Shown here: piece by piece, positions 1-9,329 of the stretch
Layout of the letters: every line of letters starts with the position of its first letter
Numbering within the stretch: the first letter of the stretch is position 1
Source: Malachius bipustulatus
Taxonomy: Eukaryota > Arthropoda > Insecta > Coleoptera > Melyridae
Assembly (NCBI GenBank): GCA_910589415.1
Contig: OU342632.1
Location: 12,403,507-12,467,506, forward strand
Length of the DNA: 64,000 bases
Direction: 5' to 3'
The notes under the pieces: generated by a model
Seen by the model: the letters and a program-made list of their open reading frames with translations, nothing else
What the model was told of the DNA's origin: nothing
The model's database searches: none
Made by a program: the position numbers and the translations under genes

Positions 1-776
1 TCATCAGCTGACACTCAAATAAGAGAGTAATCGCTACTTAAATCCCATCCTAAATCCAATAAGCACTTTGGTGTTCATGCCATAAAACTTGTCAGCAGAA
101 GCTATAAATTGTTTTTTTTTTTTAAACTTCACTATTTTCCAAGTGTTGAAGTCTGGTTAGCTGACAGAAAGTGTTTGTTGCATGAGAACATCAGCGATTT
201 GATTTACGTAAAAACCTAACAAGAAAACTTACTGCCACTGAAAGTAATTCGAAGATCCCGTTTGGATGGAGCCAATATTTTTTTACGTTCGCCTAGTATC
301 CATGAGAAAGAAGAATCAACATAATCTCCGTAGACTATTTGAGCAATCAATTTTCACGCTCGGATCGTTCATGCATTATGTAGTATTCCAATCTAATAAT
401 AGGTGAGTTAAGGCGTGTTTAAACGCATAGAAATGATTTTACACATTTCTGAAAAATCCGTTTTCTTTTCTACATTTTCTTCATAATGCCCTATGAACAC
501 CAGGAAATGGATTAGATAGATTTTGTATACATACTTGTTACTTGTTTTTTAAATCATCTAGCAATTTAGGTAACCCTGCGGTTCAGTTATGCGTACATAC
601 CCAACTTTATTCTATATCTGGGAAAACTTTGCACTTCGAAGTTGTTGTAGCTTTGATCATTAAACACAAAGAAATACAGCTTGCTCCTCGAATTACCAGA
701 ATCATAAATGAAACGAAGCAATAAAAACTGTTATCAGCTCAATATAACAGTAATTTTAAAGGCTAGTGCGCAATCT
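1..776. other. Unique AT-rich DNA, no gene recognised
   Basis: No recognisable coding region, repeat or RNA gene. A 60-codon open stretch at 542-724 (+) resembles no family I know and is short enough to arise by chance in AT-rich DNA. Confidence 0.5.
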
Positions 777-779
777 TAA

Positions 780-1523
780 AGCCTTGTCCACACCGAAAGC
801 AACACATAGGAACATTTTGTTTATGTTGCTTGTTCCTGGAACTTGTTCCTGAATGTTGCCAAAAGTTTATTTAAGTTCCTTATTGTTTCCGGTTGCAGCA
901 ACAAAAGTTCCTATAAGTTGCTTGTTTCCATATTTAGCGGCAAAGATCAAAGAAAATATAGAAACATTAATAAACATTTTTTGTTTCTCAACGGTATTTT
1001 TATCAGTGTGGACACGTTGTTGCTTGTTCCCAAAGCTGGAAACTTGCGTGTGAAGCAGAGTCGCGTAGTTGCCGAAAGCATCAGCTTTTAAACTTGACTT
1101 AGTTAAGTATATAATAATAAAAAACCATTAATTAATAATAAAAATAATGCCGTTTGAATGAACGACAGAAAATATAATGTGACGTATGACACCATGTGAC
1201 TTTCTGTCTAAAAGACTTGGTCTAGTCCAACATTTACGGACTCGTTTTTTGTGTTTTTGTAAAACAATTGCAATTGCATCTGCTGCTCTGCCTGTAAAGC
1301 TTCTTCGTCGTACCACATTGTTTAGAAACAACATACACTGCACTGGTAGGTGTGGACACAACGTTTCCTGTTGCAGCAACACGACGAAACATTCACAAAA
1401 CTGATTAACCTTGGTGTGGACAGAATGTTTACGGAACTTTTGCTGTTGTTTCTGTTTCCATAAACAGGTTGCGGCAACCAGCAACAAAATGTTCCTCTGT
1501 GTTTCTTTGGTGTGGACAAGGCT
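780..1523. mobile_element. Harbinger-like MITE with TAA target duplications
   Basis: The ends are inverted copies beginning AGCCTTGTCCACACC (780) and ending GGTGTGGACAAGGCT (1523). Similarity continues about 42 bp inward with a few mismatches. The trinucleotide TAA flanks both ends (777-779 and 1524-1526), as expected for PIF/Harbinger elements, which duplicate TWA. A TTAA reading (piggyBac) is possible but makes the two ends unequal by one base. The interior repeats the terminal motif TGTGGACA near 1008, 1352 and 1414 in varying contexts, together with many copies of GTTGC/GCAAC and TTCCTG. Open frames inside look accidental. No transposase is present, so mobility would need an autonomous partner. 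Confidence 0.75.
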
Positions 1524-1837
1524 TAATGAACTTCATTATAGTCGATTTTTCCATTATGAATAAAATACTGACTTAATAATAATAAATGCAGATATACCTT
1601 TACAGGATTAGTTATCGCAAATATCATTGGAATTTGGTACGTAGTGATGGCAGCATCTGAATTAAAAATCGTCGAGATTTCAATTATTATTAAAAACATA
1701 CGATTCTGCCCATTAGGTACTTAAACTAGAATTTACGAATTTCATTGCTTTAAGAGTCAACCAGAGGCGTAAATATTGTCCGAAAACGTTTAATGAATAA
1801 TGAAAAAACTTAGTTTAAATATTAAAAACCGCTTCAA

Positions 1838-3300
1838 TTATTCTTCATCTCTAGAAGATGATGAATCACTTCTATCACTACTGTCAAGATGGAAATTCAA
1901 ATTTTTAACCAATTAATCCATTTGAAAATCAAAGATCCACATATTTTGTTCTTGCTTAATTACATGAGCAATAACACTTTCGCCAGTTTTCACGCCTGAA
2001 AGCAGAAGTTCTTTTACATCCAAGATCTTGAACGTTTTGTTTAGAGATGCCACTTAATTTTTTATTTGAGCTCAGATCAGCTCAATAGGATTTAGGTTGC
2101 AATAACAGGGCGGTAAACGTACAATTTTTACGTTAAATTCTTTGGTCATCTCATCCAAAAAACGTATTTTATACAGGGTGTTTCAAAACATGTGTCGGAA
2201 AATGAAAGGTGTGATTCCTTAGCGTGCTATGAGAAAAAAGTTACTGTTAACATGGATCCGCAAACCCACGTTTTTGCCACGTTTTCGAGATACAGAGGGT
2301 GTCAACTGAACTTTTCTACACATTTTATCATTAATATTATTGACTTTTTGAGCGCTACTTAAATAACTTTCCATATGCAGTGGCGAAGATTTTGGGGTTG
2401 CTTGAAATTTTTTTGCCCCTAATTTCTCTGAAATTGGAAAATTTGATATTATGAAAGTACATTTTAAATTGCCAATGTAAGTTGCCTCTATAAAAAACAT
2501 GCTCTCGATCAAAAGCTTTATAACGTGAACTGTCAAGAAATACAGCATTTACGACGAAAAACATAATTTTGATATTTTTTTTATGATTTGTTTCACTACC
2601 TAAAAAAATTGATTATCCCTTAAAAACATAGGTAGGTATACCTACCTACTATTAATGTTGTGATATGTACAAAAGTTCAGTTTTATATCTCGAACGGTTC
2701 CTAAGATATCGTCAAATAACTGAAAAAAAAATTTTTTGTACCCTATATCTCTAAAACGGTACGTTTGCGGACCCACGTCAATGGGAACTTTTTTTCTCAG
2801 AACGCGCCAAGCAATCACACCTTTAATTTACCGACAACATGTTTTGAAACACCCTGTATAGAGTGGTATATAAATTTTAACGATGGATATCAGTTCTAGT
2901 TTGACCATATGTCATCCGTAAAAGCTAAGTTTTTATCCCTTAGCCATTGCTTTATGTCGGCTTTTTTCCAAGCAGTGGTGGGTAATTTTTTTTATCTTCG
3001 GCTACGATATGGTGCGTTTTCTATTACTACAACAGAGAATTTTGCTGAACCATTGCTCAAATACGGTGGCATCCATAACCTGATTAGCCAAATTGATGAG
3101 AAAAAATATCTCTGCTTTTTTGATTCAAAAAATAACAGTCAAACATTCAAAAAAACCATTGTCACTACTAATGTGGGTAGTAATTAAGCGTCTGTCTTTG
3201 ACTGGTGGCGCCCGAAGACCAGTTTACCAATTCTTCTTCTCATTTGAATCAGAGCTTCCCGTTCTCACTTGCAGTCATAATGCAGATCCCGATTACAAAT
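1838..3300 (-). pseudogene. DDE-type (DDE_3/IS630-Tc1-like) transposase pseudogene, split by a MITE
   Basis: Reading the minus strand from about 3300 down, pieces of a DDE transposase appear in order: SENG near 3265, ENAPYRSRR (family DNAPYHSRR, second catalytic D replaced by E), TTAWKKADIKQWL, then after the insertion LPPCYCNLNPIELI followed by a TGA where the family has W and then AQIKN (third catalytic E in NPIE). The C-terminus is an acidic serine tail, DSSDRSDSSSSRDEE, ending at a TAA at 1838-1840. Stops and frameshifts are frequent and the N-terminal half is not visible. The 2172-2858 MITE lies between the catalytic blocks. The family is common in insect genomes; its exact subgroup is uncertain. 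Confidence 0.8.
2172..2858. mobile_element. TACAGGGTG-terminus MITE, nested
   Basis: Inverted ends TACAGGGTGTTTCAAAACAT and its complement at 2839-2858, with TA at both tips as for Tc1/mariner insertions. It sits inside the transposase pseudogene and the coding pieces resume on either side, so it is the younger insertion. Inside, near 2380, is the motif CAGTGGCGAAGAT, also found in two other elements of this window. It encodes no protein. A GGTA/TACC run lies at about 2628-2650. Confidence 0.8.
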
Positions 3301-3632
3301 TTAAAGTTTCACATGCACTGCAAAAGTCGCAAGGAAAAAAGTAAAGAAAAGTAAAATTTATGTTTTCAACCCTTACTTCGTAGAATCTCTGCATACTTAT
3401 TGATTATGAATAAAACACTAATGTTTTATAAAATTCTACTATATATTGATGGATGGTAAAAACGTTACACGTGTTTCGCTACTTTTCATGTAGCATCTTC
3501 AGACGTAAATAAAATTATTGATACAGTAACATAGCAACAGTATTACCTAAGTGATCACAAAACAAGTAACTAGATTTAAATAAATTATTAAGAGAACTAA
3601 CTAGATCATAATGTAATTTCTTCAGAATCTTC

Positions 3633-4499
3633 TTAGTTGTTGATATCAAGAAGAAAATCAAGTAGTGGAGAACGATATGTGTCTAGCTGTTCATTTATTA
3701 CTGTGTATTGTTGATTATGTAAATGTTTGTGGATCTCTAGAGATTCGAGAAAATTTAATTTAAAATAATGATCACAATGATGAAGTAATTCAATTTTGTT
3801 GTTTGCTGTTGGAGTGTGATTGTTTTCTATTAAGTGTTTTGCAAAATTTGATCTTTCTGGATGTTTGAGTCTGTAAGAGTTTAGGTGTTCGTTGTATCTA
3901 ATTTCTAGATTGCTACAAGTCTGCCCTATATAAACTGAATTACAATGAGAACAGTTTAATCGATAAATTCCAGGCTTCTGTAATTTAGATAACTTTTCCT
4001 TTGCATTCAGCAATATAGAACCATTACTCATAAAAGATTTGAATGAAATATTAAATGTAGTGGTGTTAGAAATTATCCTTGATATTTGTGTTGAAACGTT
4101 TCCAAAGTATGTTAGTGATGAATATTTTCTGATTTCATTGTTTTGTTGAGGATAAATGAGGTTTATGGCTAATTTGTGTTGTTTTTTGTGTAATAAGTCG
4201 TCTATTAATGTTTTTCGATAACCATTCTCTTTTGCAATTTGTTTGATAATAGAAATTTCTCTGTTGAAGTTGTTTACTGACATTGGTATCGTGACAGCTC
4301 TGTGTATCATTGAATTATATGCTGAAAGTTTGTGTGAAATTGGATGATTTGAATCGTATGGTATTGTCATATTTGTATGTGTTGGTTTTCTATAGACAGA
4401 AAAGTCAAACTGATTATTCAATCTCGTGATAGACAAGTCTAAAAAGTTTATAGAATTATTTTCCTCACATTCTACAGTAAACAGTAATATTTCATTCAA
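3633..4499 (-). pseudogene. Penelope-like element: reverse transcriptase tail plus GIY-YIG endonuclease, 5'-truncated
   Basis: An open frame of about 288 codons begins without a normal ATG (the first codon listed is TTG) because the 5' part of the element is missing. The N-terminal 60 residues carry the C-terminal reverse-transcriptase pattern INFLDLSI...FSVYRKPTHTN...SNHPISHK typical of Penelope-like elements. Around residues 175-215 comes GIYRLNCSHCNSVYIGQT followed by RYNEHLNSYR, the GIY-YIG nuclease core (GIY, YIG, and the conserved Arg and EH). It ends with the usual LLDFLLDIN-type tail. The enzyme normally nicks target DNA and primes reverse transcription. Without fingers, palm and catalytic aspartates the copy cannot act alone. 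Confidence 0.85.
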
Positions 4500-4905
4500 A
4501 TCTTTTATGAGTAATGGTTCTATATTGCTGAATGCAAAGGAAAAGTTATCTAAATTACAGAAGCCTGGAATTTATCGATTAAACTGTTCTCATTGTAATT
4601 CAGTTTATATAGGGCAGACTTGTAGAAATCTAGAAATTAGATACAACGAACACCTAAACTCTTACAGACTCAAACATCCAGAAAGATCAAATTTTGCAAA
4701 ACACTTAATAGAAAACAATCACACTCCAACAGCAAACAACAAAATTGAATTACTTCATCATTGTGATCATTATTTTAAATTAAATTTTCTCGAATCTCTA
4801 GAGATCCACAAACATTTACATAATCAACAATACACAGTAATAAATGAACAGCTAGACACATATCGTTCTCCACTACTTGATTTTCTTCTTGATATCAACA
4901 ACTAA
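4487..4905 (+). pseudogene. Penelope-like element: GIY-YIG endonuclease fragment, second copy
   Basis: This is the plus-strand copy of the same C-terminal region, nearly identical in protein to the left copy. One visible change is R for S after QTC. It keeps GIY, YIG and the RYNEH segment but nothing of the reverse transcriptase. The first ~20 codons of the open frame (from 4426) are antisense to the left copy and not part of the original protein. The shared 3' UTR motif GCGAAACACGTG lies at about 5058. Confidence 0.85.
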
Positions 4906-5492
4906 GAAGATTCTGAAGAAATTACATTATGATCTAGTTAGTTCTCTTAATAATTTATTTAAATCTAGTTACTTGTTTTGTGATCACTTAGGTAATACTG
5001 TTGCTATGTTACTGTATCAATAATTTTATTTACGTCTGAAGATGCTACATGAAAAGTAGCGAAACACGTGTAACGTTTTTACCATCCATCAATATATAGT
5101 AGAATTTTATAAAACATTAGTGTTTTATTCATAATCAATAAAGAAAAGTAAAATAATTAGGTAACTAATTGCGTTGCTATAGATGAAAACAAGAGTCCTT
5201 TATAATCTCCACACAATACTGAAATACGAGCCTTAGAATAAGTGAAAGGCATATTTTGGTAGCTTATCTTCAAAAGCGATTAAAATATCTCGCAGAAATC
5301 CACACACCCCTGTTGAACGTTTTTTTTTTTTTTTTGCTTCGCTTCATTTACGATCTCAGCATAAACAGACATCAACTCCGACGTTATAAAACAAAAGACT
5401 GTTATGAATGGCTAATGCATTAGTATTATGTTATGTTATTATATTATGAGGGTGGAGTGCTAGAACGCTAATTAAAGATTTGTCAAATAAAT

Positions 5493-5892
5493 ATTGTATG
5501 AAACAAATTGAATAATAATAAATTATTATATCAATTACAGCAATCCGATTGTTGAAAAACAATAATGCTTTCTGAACGACACACTTACTCTAACGGTATG
5601 GTGAAGACAGAGACATCGATGTTTCAATGGTTATTTCCATCTCATCAGTCTGTCACATCACCACCACTAGAGAAGTGTGCCGATCAGAAAGAAAATCAAA
5701 AGCTTTAAGCAAAATGATTTGTCGGAAACATAGTGACTTTTTTGCTTAAAGCTTTTGATTTTCTTTCTGATCGGCACACTTCTCTAGTGGTGGTGATGTG
5801 ACAGACTGATGAGATGGAAATAACCATTGAAACATCGATGTCTCTGTCTTCACCATACCGTTAGAGTAAGTGTGTCGTTCAAATAAATATTG
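5493..5892. mobile_element. Palindromic insertion flanked by a 14-bp direct repeat
   Basis: TCAAATAAATATTG stands on both sides (about 5478-5491 and 5879-5892), and the other copy of the host MITE lacks the intervening DNA. About 80 bp of AT-rich sequence precedes a perfect hairpin (5574-5714 against 5740-5880). No terminal motif of a known superfamily was recognised. Confidence 0.6.
5574..5880. repeat. Perfect 141-bp inverted repeat with 25-bp loop
   Basis: The arm 5574-5714 and the arm 5740-5880 are exact reverse complements over 141 bp by direct reading, with a 25-bp spacer. Base composition is less AT-rich than the surroundings. If transcribed, it would fold into a long perfect dsRNA hairpin. 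Confidence 0.95.
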
Positions 5893-6082
5893 ATTTTAAT
5901 AGCAAATTTTGAAAATAGGGTGAATATTTTGAATGGTCTTTCATTTTTTGCCAGTAATTAACTCTTCTAAAAAGGGGTAGAGTTTATTTCCAGCAATATC
6001 AGACCAACGTCTTGACAATACAGGGCATTTTAAAATCAGTAATTATCTGTCAGATCTGTAATTAACGTTCTAGCACTCCACC

Positions 6083-6880
6083 GTCGGACTGATAAATCTA
6101 ACGATTTCGGCTAATAAGGCCTACCTGCTCAGAGAATTATAATAAAGTTCGTAAAAAGATAATATGTTTGTCAATAAATACATAAGTGTATAGTAAAAGA
6201 TAAAACACGGCCCTTCAACAACAGGATTGTTTAGGGTGGGAAACCTCATATCGGTGTTTAGAGGCACCTAATTTGAAAACAAAGGATAAACTATGTAACC
6301 AAACAAATGTAATCTGTATGTTCGTTTTTTGCTTTTTGATCGCAATATTCCGGTAGATTAAACAACAAAGAGACTGTCTGAAACACTATAGTTTACTTGC
6401 CAATTGCACCCTGGATCTGATGCGTAATTGATGTTTTCTATTCACCAAATCCATTAACCTCCCGTTGAGTAATCGATTTACTCATGAGCGTCTGGCACGA
6501 TCATAACCGCTTAAGTTTGTGTTGTACTAGGAAAATAACGTTACTGTAAGAGCTATTATTTTTCCCATTGTTGTGTATTGACCCATTTCAAGCTTCTAAA
6601 TATGTATTACTAAAGAAAAATAGGAATTCAGGATATTGCACAATTTCTTTTATTCAAATTTTCAACAGAGTTTCACTCAATAGAGGCTTGTCCACTTTTT
6701 CAATGGGCACTTATTTTTATTAGAATAACTTCTAATTAATTAACCATCAGAGTGATCTTCGCTTATAACACAACTCTTCTCTTTTACACTCGCAAATTGT
6801 ACTATAGACACTTAAAACTCTTCTAGTTAAAATGTCACTTCACATTCACATTTCAACCCAAGTAGCATCAAATATCGGTT
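6083..6880. other. Unique DNA, nothing recognised
   Basis: No coding region, inverted repeat or terminal motif was recognised in this stretch. Confidence 0.5.
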
Positions 6881-6884
6881 ATTC

Positions 6885-7200
6885 GTCACGCCAATGTTGG
6901 TATTTATTGGTTCAATATTTCTAAGATTAAGCCAATATTTATAAAATATAGATAAAAAATATTTCTTTAAATATAGGAAATAAATAATATCGGAGTGATA
7001 TTGTATAAATATTGCCGATATTGGTGAAATATTTGCACGAAATATATTTGCAATATCTGAAAGCCAATATTTATGAAATAATGATAACAAATATTCTTTC
7101 AATATTGGTAATAAATATTGGTTTTGCATTGTGTGATATTGGTTAAATATTGGTTTGAAATATTGGTGCAATATCTGAACGCTTATATTGGTGAAAATCG
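6885..7200. repeat. AATATT/ATATTGG-rich motif cluster
   Basis: About 20 copies of AATATT, ATATTGG or CAATAT occur in roughly 310 bp with irregular spacing, often in the context AAATATTGGT or CCAATATTTAT. It may be a heavily diverged short tandem repeat. The open frame across it on the minus strand is a by-product of the composition. Confidence 0.6.
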
Positions 7201-7478
7201 CAATTTTCCACATTTAATGCAGTGTACGACGAAAACGGCTCAAGATATCGGGAAACCGCTTGCATGTCCCTATTTTACCTTTTTAAGTAATACATATACT
7301 ATTAAGTAATAAAAAAAATTTGATACAGAGTGATGAAAAATCTGATAATTTTAATCACCATTTATAAAAATTTCAAGTAAATTGTAAGAGAACAGTTGAA
7401 AACTTGAGATAGTGAAGTGACATGTAAGCCGTTTTGCGATACTTGGAGCAATTTCCGATTTTCAAAATGAAGAATAGC
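7192..7478. repeat. Palindromic repeat family P (GAAAATCGCAATTTTCC), copy 1, decayed
   Basis: The left half runs GAAAATCGCAATTTTCC..GTGTACGACGAAAACGGCT..CATGTCCCTATTTT. The right half is a diverged mirror image: GACATGTAAGCCGTTTTGCGATA..CGATTTTCAAAATG. The centre resembles TACAGAGTGAT..TAATCACC. Other copies are at about 26830-27130, inside 35400-35745, at 54440-54612 and at 55598-55745. Confidence 0.65.
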
Positions 7479-7479
7479 G

Positions 7480-8780
7480 ATGAAGAAATTCTGCATAGAA
7501 TTTGGCAATAAATAAGGTCCAGGAGACAGACAAAACATGTTCTATGTGTATGCGAAGCTCTGGAACGCAGAAGAAATGAAATATCTGGAGAGCCAAAAAA
7601 ATGAGTCCGGAGGAATGGGACTGTACAAACTAGTAAGGGGACCAGACTGACATAATGGGTGACATGAAGCAAAGGGGGTAAGCATAATAAGCCAATGAGG
7701 CTGAGGTGCTTCTGGCGATCTTGAAACATGTAAAAAATATGTGATCTAAGGAAAAAAAACGGCGATGACAGACGTTACGGCGATTAAATGAGGTAATAAT
7801 ATCATATTTGTACATATCCCATCATTTTCTGGGTAATAAGTAATTACGAGAATAATAATTATTTTCTGGGTTTTGTGCAGGCATAGGTACAAGTCACAAT
7901 ATGGTAAGCGCTTGGACCTTACATTCCTCAATTTATTACCTAACTAACTGAATTGCAGAAGTTTTCTTTCCGTTCAATAGTGTTATCACTTCCTTACGTT
8001 ACGTATAACATACATGAAAACCCGTAATTATTTAATTCCAAAGGTGTTTTATTGAAAACTAAACTCATTAATGACCGACCATATCACACGAAGAACATTT
8101 AATCTGCAAACAAAATGCTTCCAAAGGTATTGCGTGTCGAGCTATCTACGTCAAATCTAAAACTGCCCCATTAATTGAGAAATAGAAGCAGCTTTTCCAG
8201 AGGGGGAGCGTGCTTTCTTCGGTTATGACTTATGATTTACGTAGCGTCGCACAATAACAAGCAGTAGCCGTTCCATTGTCGTTATTACGTGCGCATTGTA
8301 TGGTCTGGGAACGCGGTTACCGTCCTGAATGCGCCCGTTTTATTTAATCATTTTAACAGGCGATGGGGAATTGTCGTAACAGGACCATTGCAATGCCGCT
8401 TTATGCCTTTAATCGTATGCAAGCACTTGAGGAAATTGAACTCGTTAAGATAAAATATAATCTCAATTTGTTTAATGCACATGAGAGGTCATATAGTGCG
8501 CACATAAATTCTAATGGATGATGGACAAGAACACGGTATACTAATTCCTGTAAAGGAAGTTAAAGTACCAATTGTTGACAGTTATATGGTGTTATATGAT
8601 AACTTTGATTTAGAGGAATATGTGCAAACTATATCGTGTCGTGTGAACAAATGTAATCGTATTTAATAAAGAAGATGACTTTCGAAAAAAATTCGTGTCT
8701 GGGATTGAATCTTTTCATTACAAACTATACAATTAAATTAATTGATTCGTCACTTATCACTCGGTGAAACATTATGTATA
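7480..8780. other. Unique DNA; richer-complexity block at 8160-8430
   Basis: No gene was recognised. The stretch 8160-8430 is less AT-rich and free of repeat signatures (for example GTGCGCATTG, GGGAACGCGGTTACCG), which could mark a regulatory or conserved non-coding element. No function can be read from it. Confidence 0.35.
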
Positions 8781-8789
8781 AAAATCGAA

Positions 8790-9323
8790 AAGTAAAATAA
8801 AAGACAAAATCACAAGGTTTTATGTTTCACTATATTATACAATTAAGTCTTACAGCTGTTTCGGACTCTCGTCCTTCTTCAGAGACAGTAAAAATATCAA
8901 AGAATAAATATAAATACAAAAGCAACGCGCAAATCGACATACACCAATAAATGAGCAAGGGGTGGGGGCTCATAATCTTGAATTTAAATACAAAACAACA
9001 ACAAACACAAAACTGTCATAAAAACTGCAAAAAACATATTTACATTTTACTAACCATATCAATCAATGGCGAGTTAACTAGATTAATATTGTCATTTGTC
9101 AAATTTCTTCCATTGTATAATGCCTTCTTAATTTCCAAATACTCAAGTCCATTCATATCTTGTCCTTTGTTACTAATATGCAACAACTTAACATCACTGG
9201 GTATAAAGTCATGTCCATAGTCAATGCAATGGTTAGCGAAACCAGAACATCTATTAATATCTAAAACTATACAACTATAAAAACCATTCCTTTGAAATTT
9301 TCCTGTAAACCTTAAAATGAAAT
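8790..9323 (-). pseudogene. Penelope-like element 3' end (GIY-YIG C-terminus and 3' UTR)
   Basis: On the minus strand an open frame from about 9323 to a TAA at 9040-9042 reads ..CSGFANHCIDYGHDF..KLLHISNKGQ..LEYLEIKKALYN..VNSPLIDMVSKM. This matches the region after the GIY-YIG core of Penelope-like proteins, where FANHxxxxxH and LExLEI recur, as in the 3633-4499 copy. The GIY and YIG motifs are missing because the copy is 5'-truncated. Downstream, 8810-8905 carries CTCTGAAGAAGGACGAGAGT and CCGAAACAGCTGTAAG, a 3' UTR of the type seen after these ORFs. It differs enough from the 3358-5138 pair to be another family. Confidence 0.75.
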
Positions 9324-9329
9324 ACTATA

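Larger units (their letters stand above)
3358..5138. mobile_element. Two Penelope-like elements head to head, with 16-bp flanking direct repeat
   Basis: The left copy reads on the minus strand with its 3' end at about 3394. The right copy reads on the plus strand with its 3' end at about 5138. Both are 5'-truncated and meet near 4485. The shared part forms inverted arms of about 655 bp (3394-4052 and 4485-5138) that are nearly identical, so the insertion or duplication is recent. The 16-bp sequence TAAAGAAAAGTAAAAT occurs at 3342-3357 and 5139-5154, consistent with one target duplication around the whole unit. About 36 bp (3358-3393) lies between the left duplication and the arm. Inverted, 5'-truncated dimers are a known habit of Penelope-like elements. 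Confidence 0.85.
5450..6082. mobile_element. GGTGGAGTGC-terminus MITE, interrupted
   Basis: Ends are GGTGGAGTGCTAGAACG (5451) and its complement (to 6082), and similarity continues about 35 bp inward. A second copy in the opposite orientation lies at 27861-28231. Comparing the two shows that 5493-5892 is an insertion absent from the other copy. No clear target duplication was seen at the outer ends. Superfamily not assigned. Confidence 0.75.
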
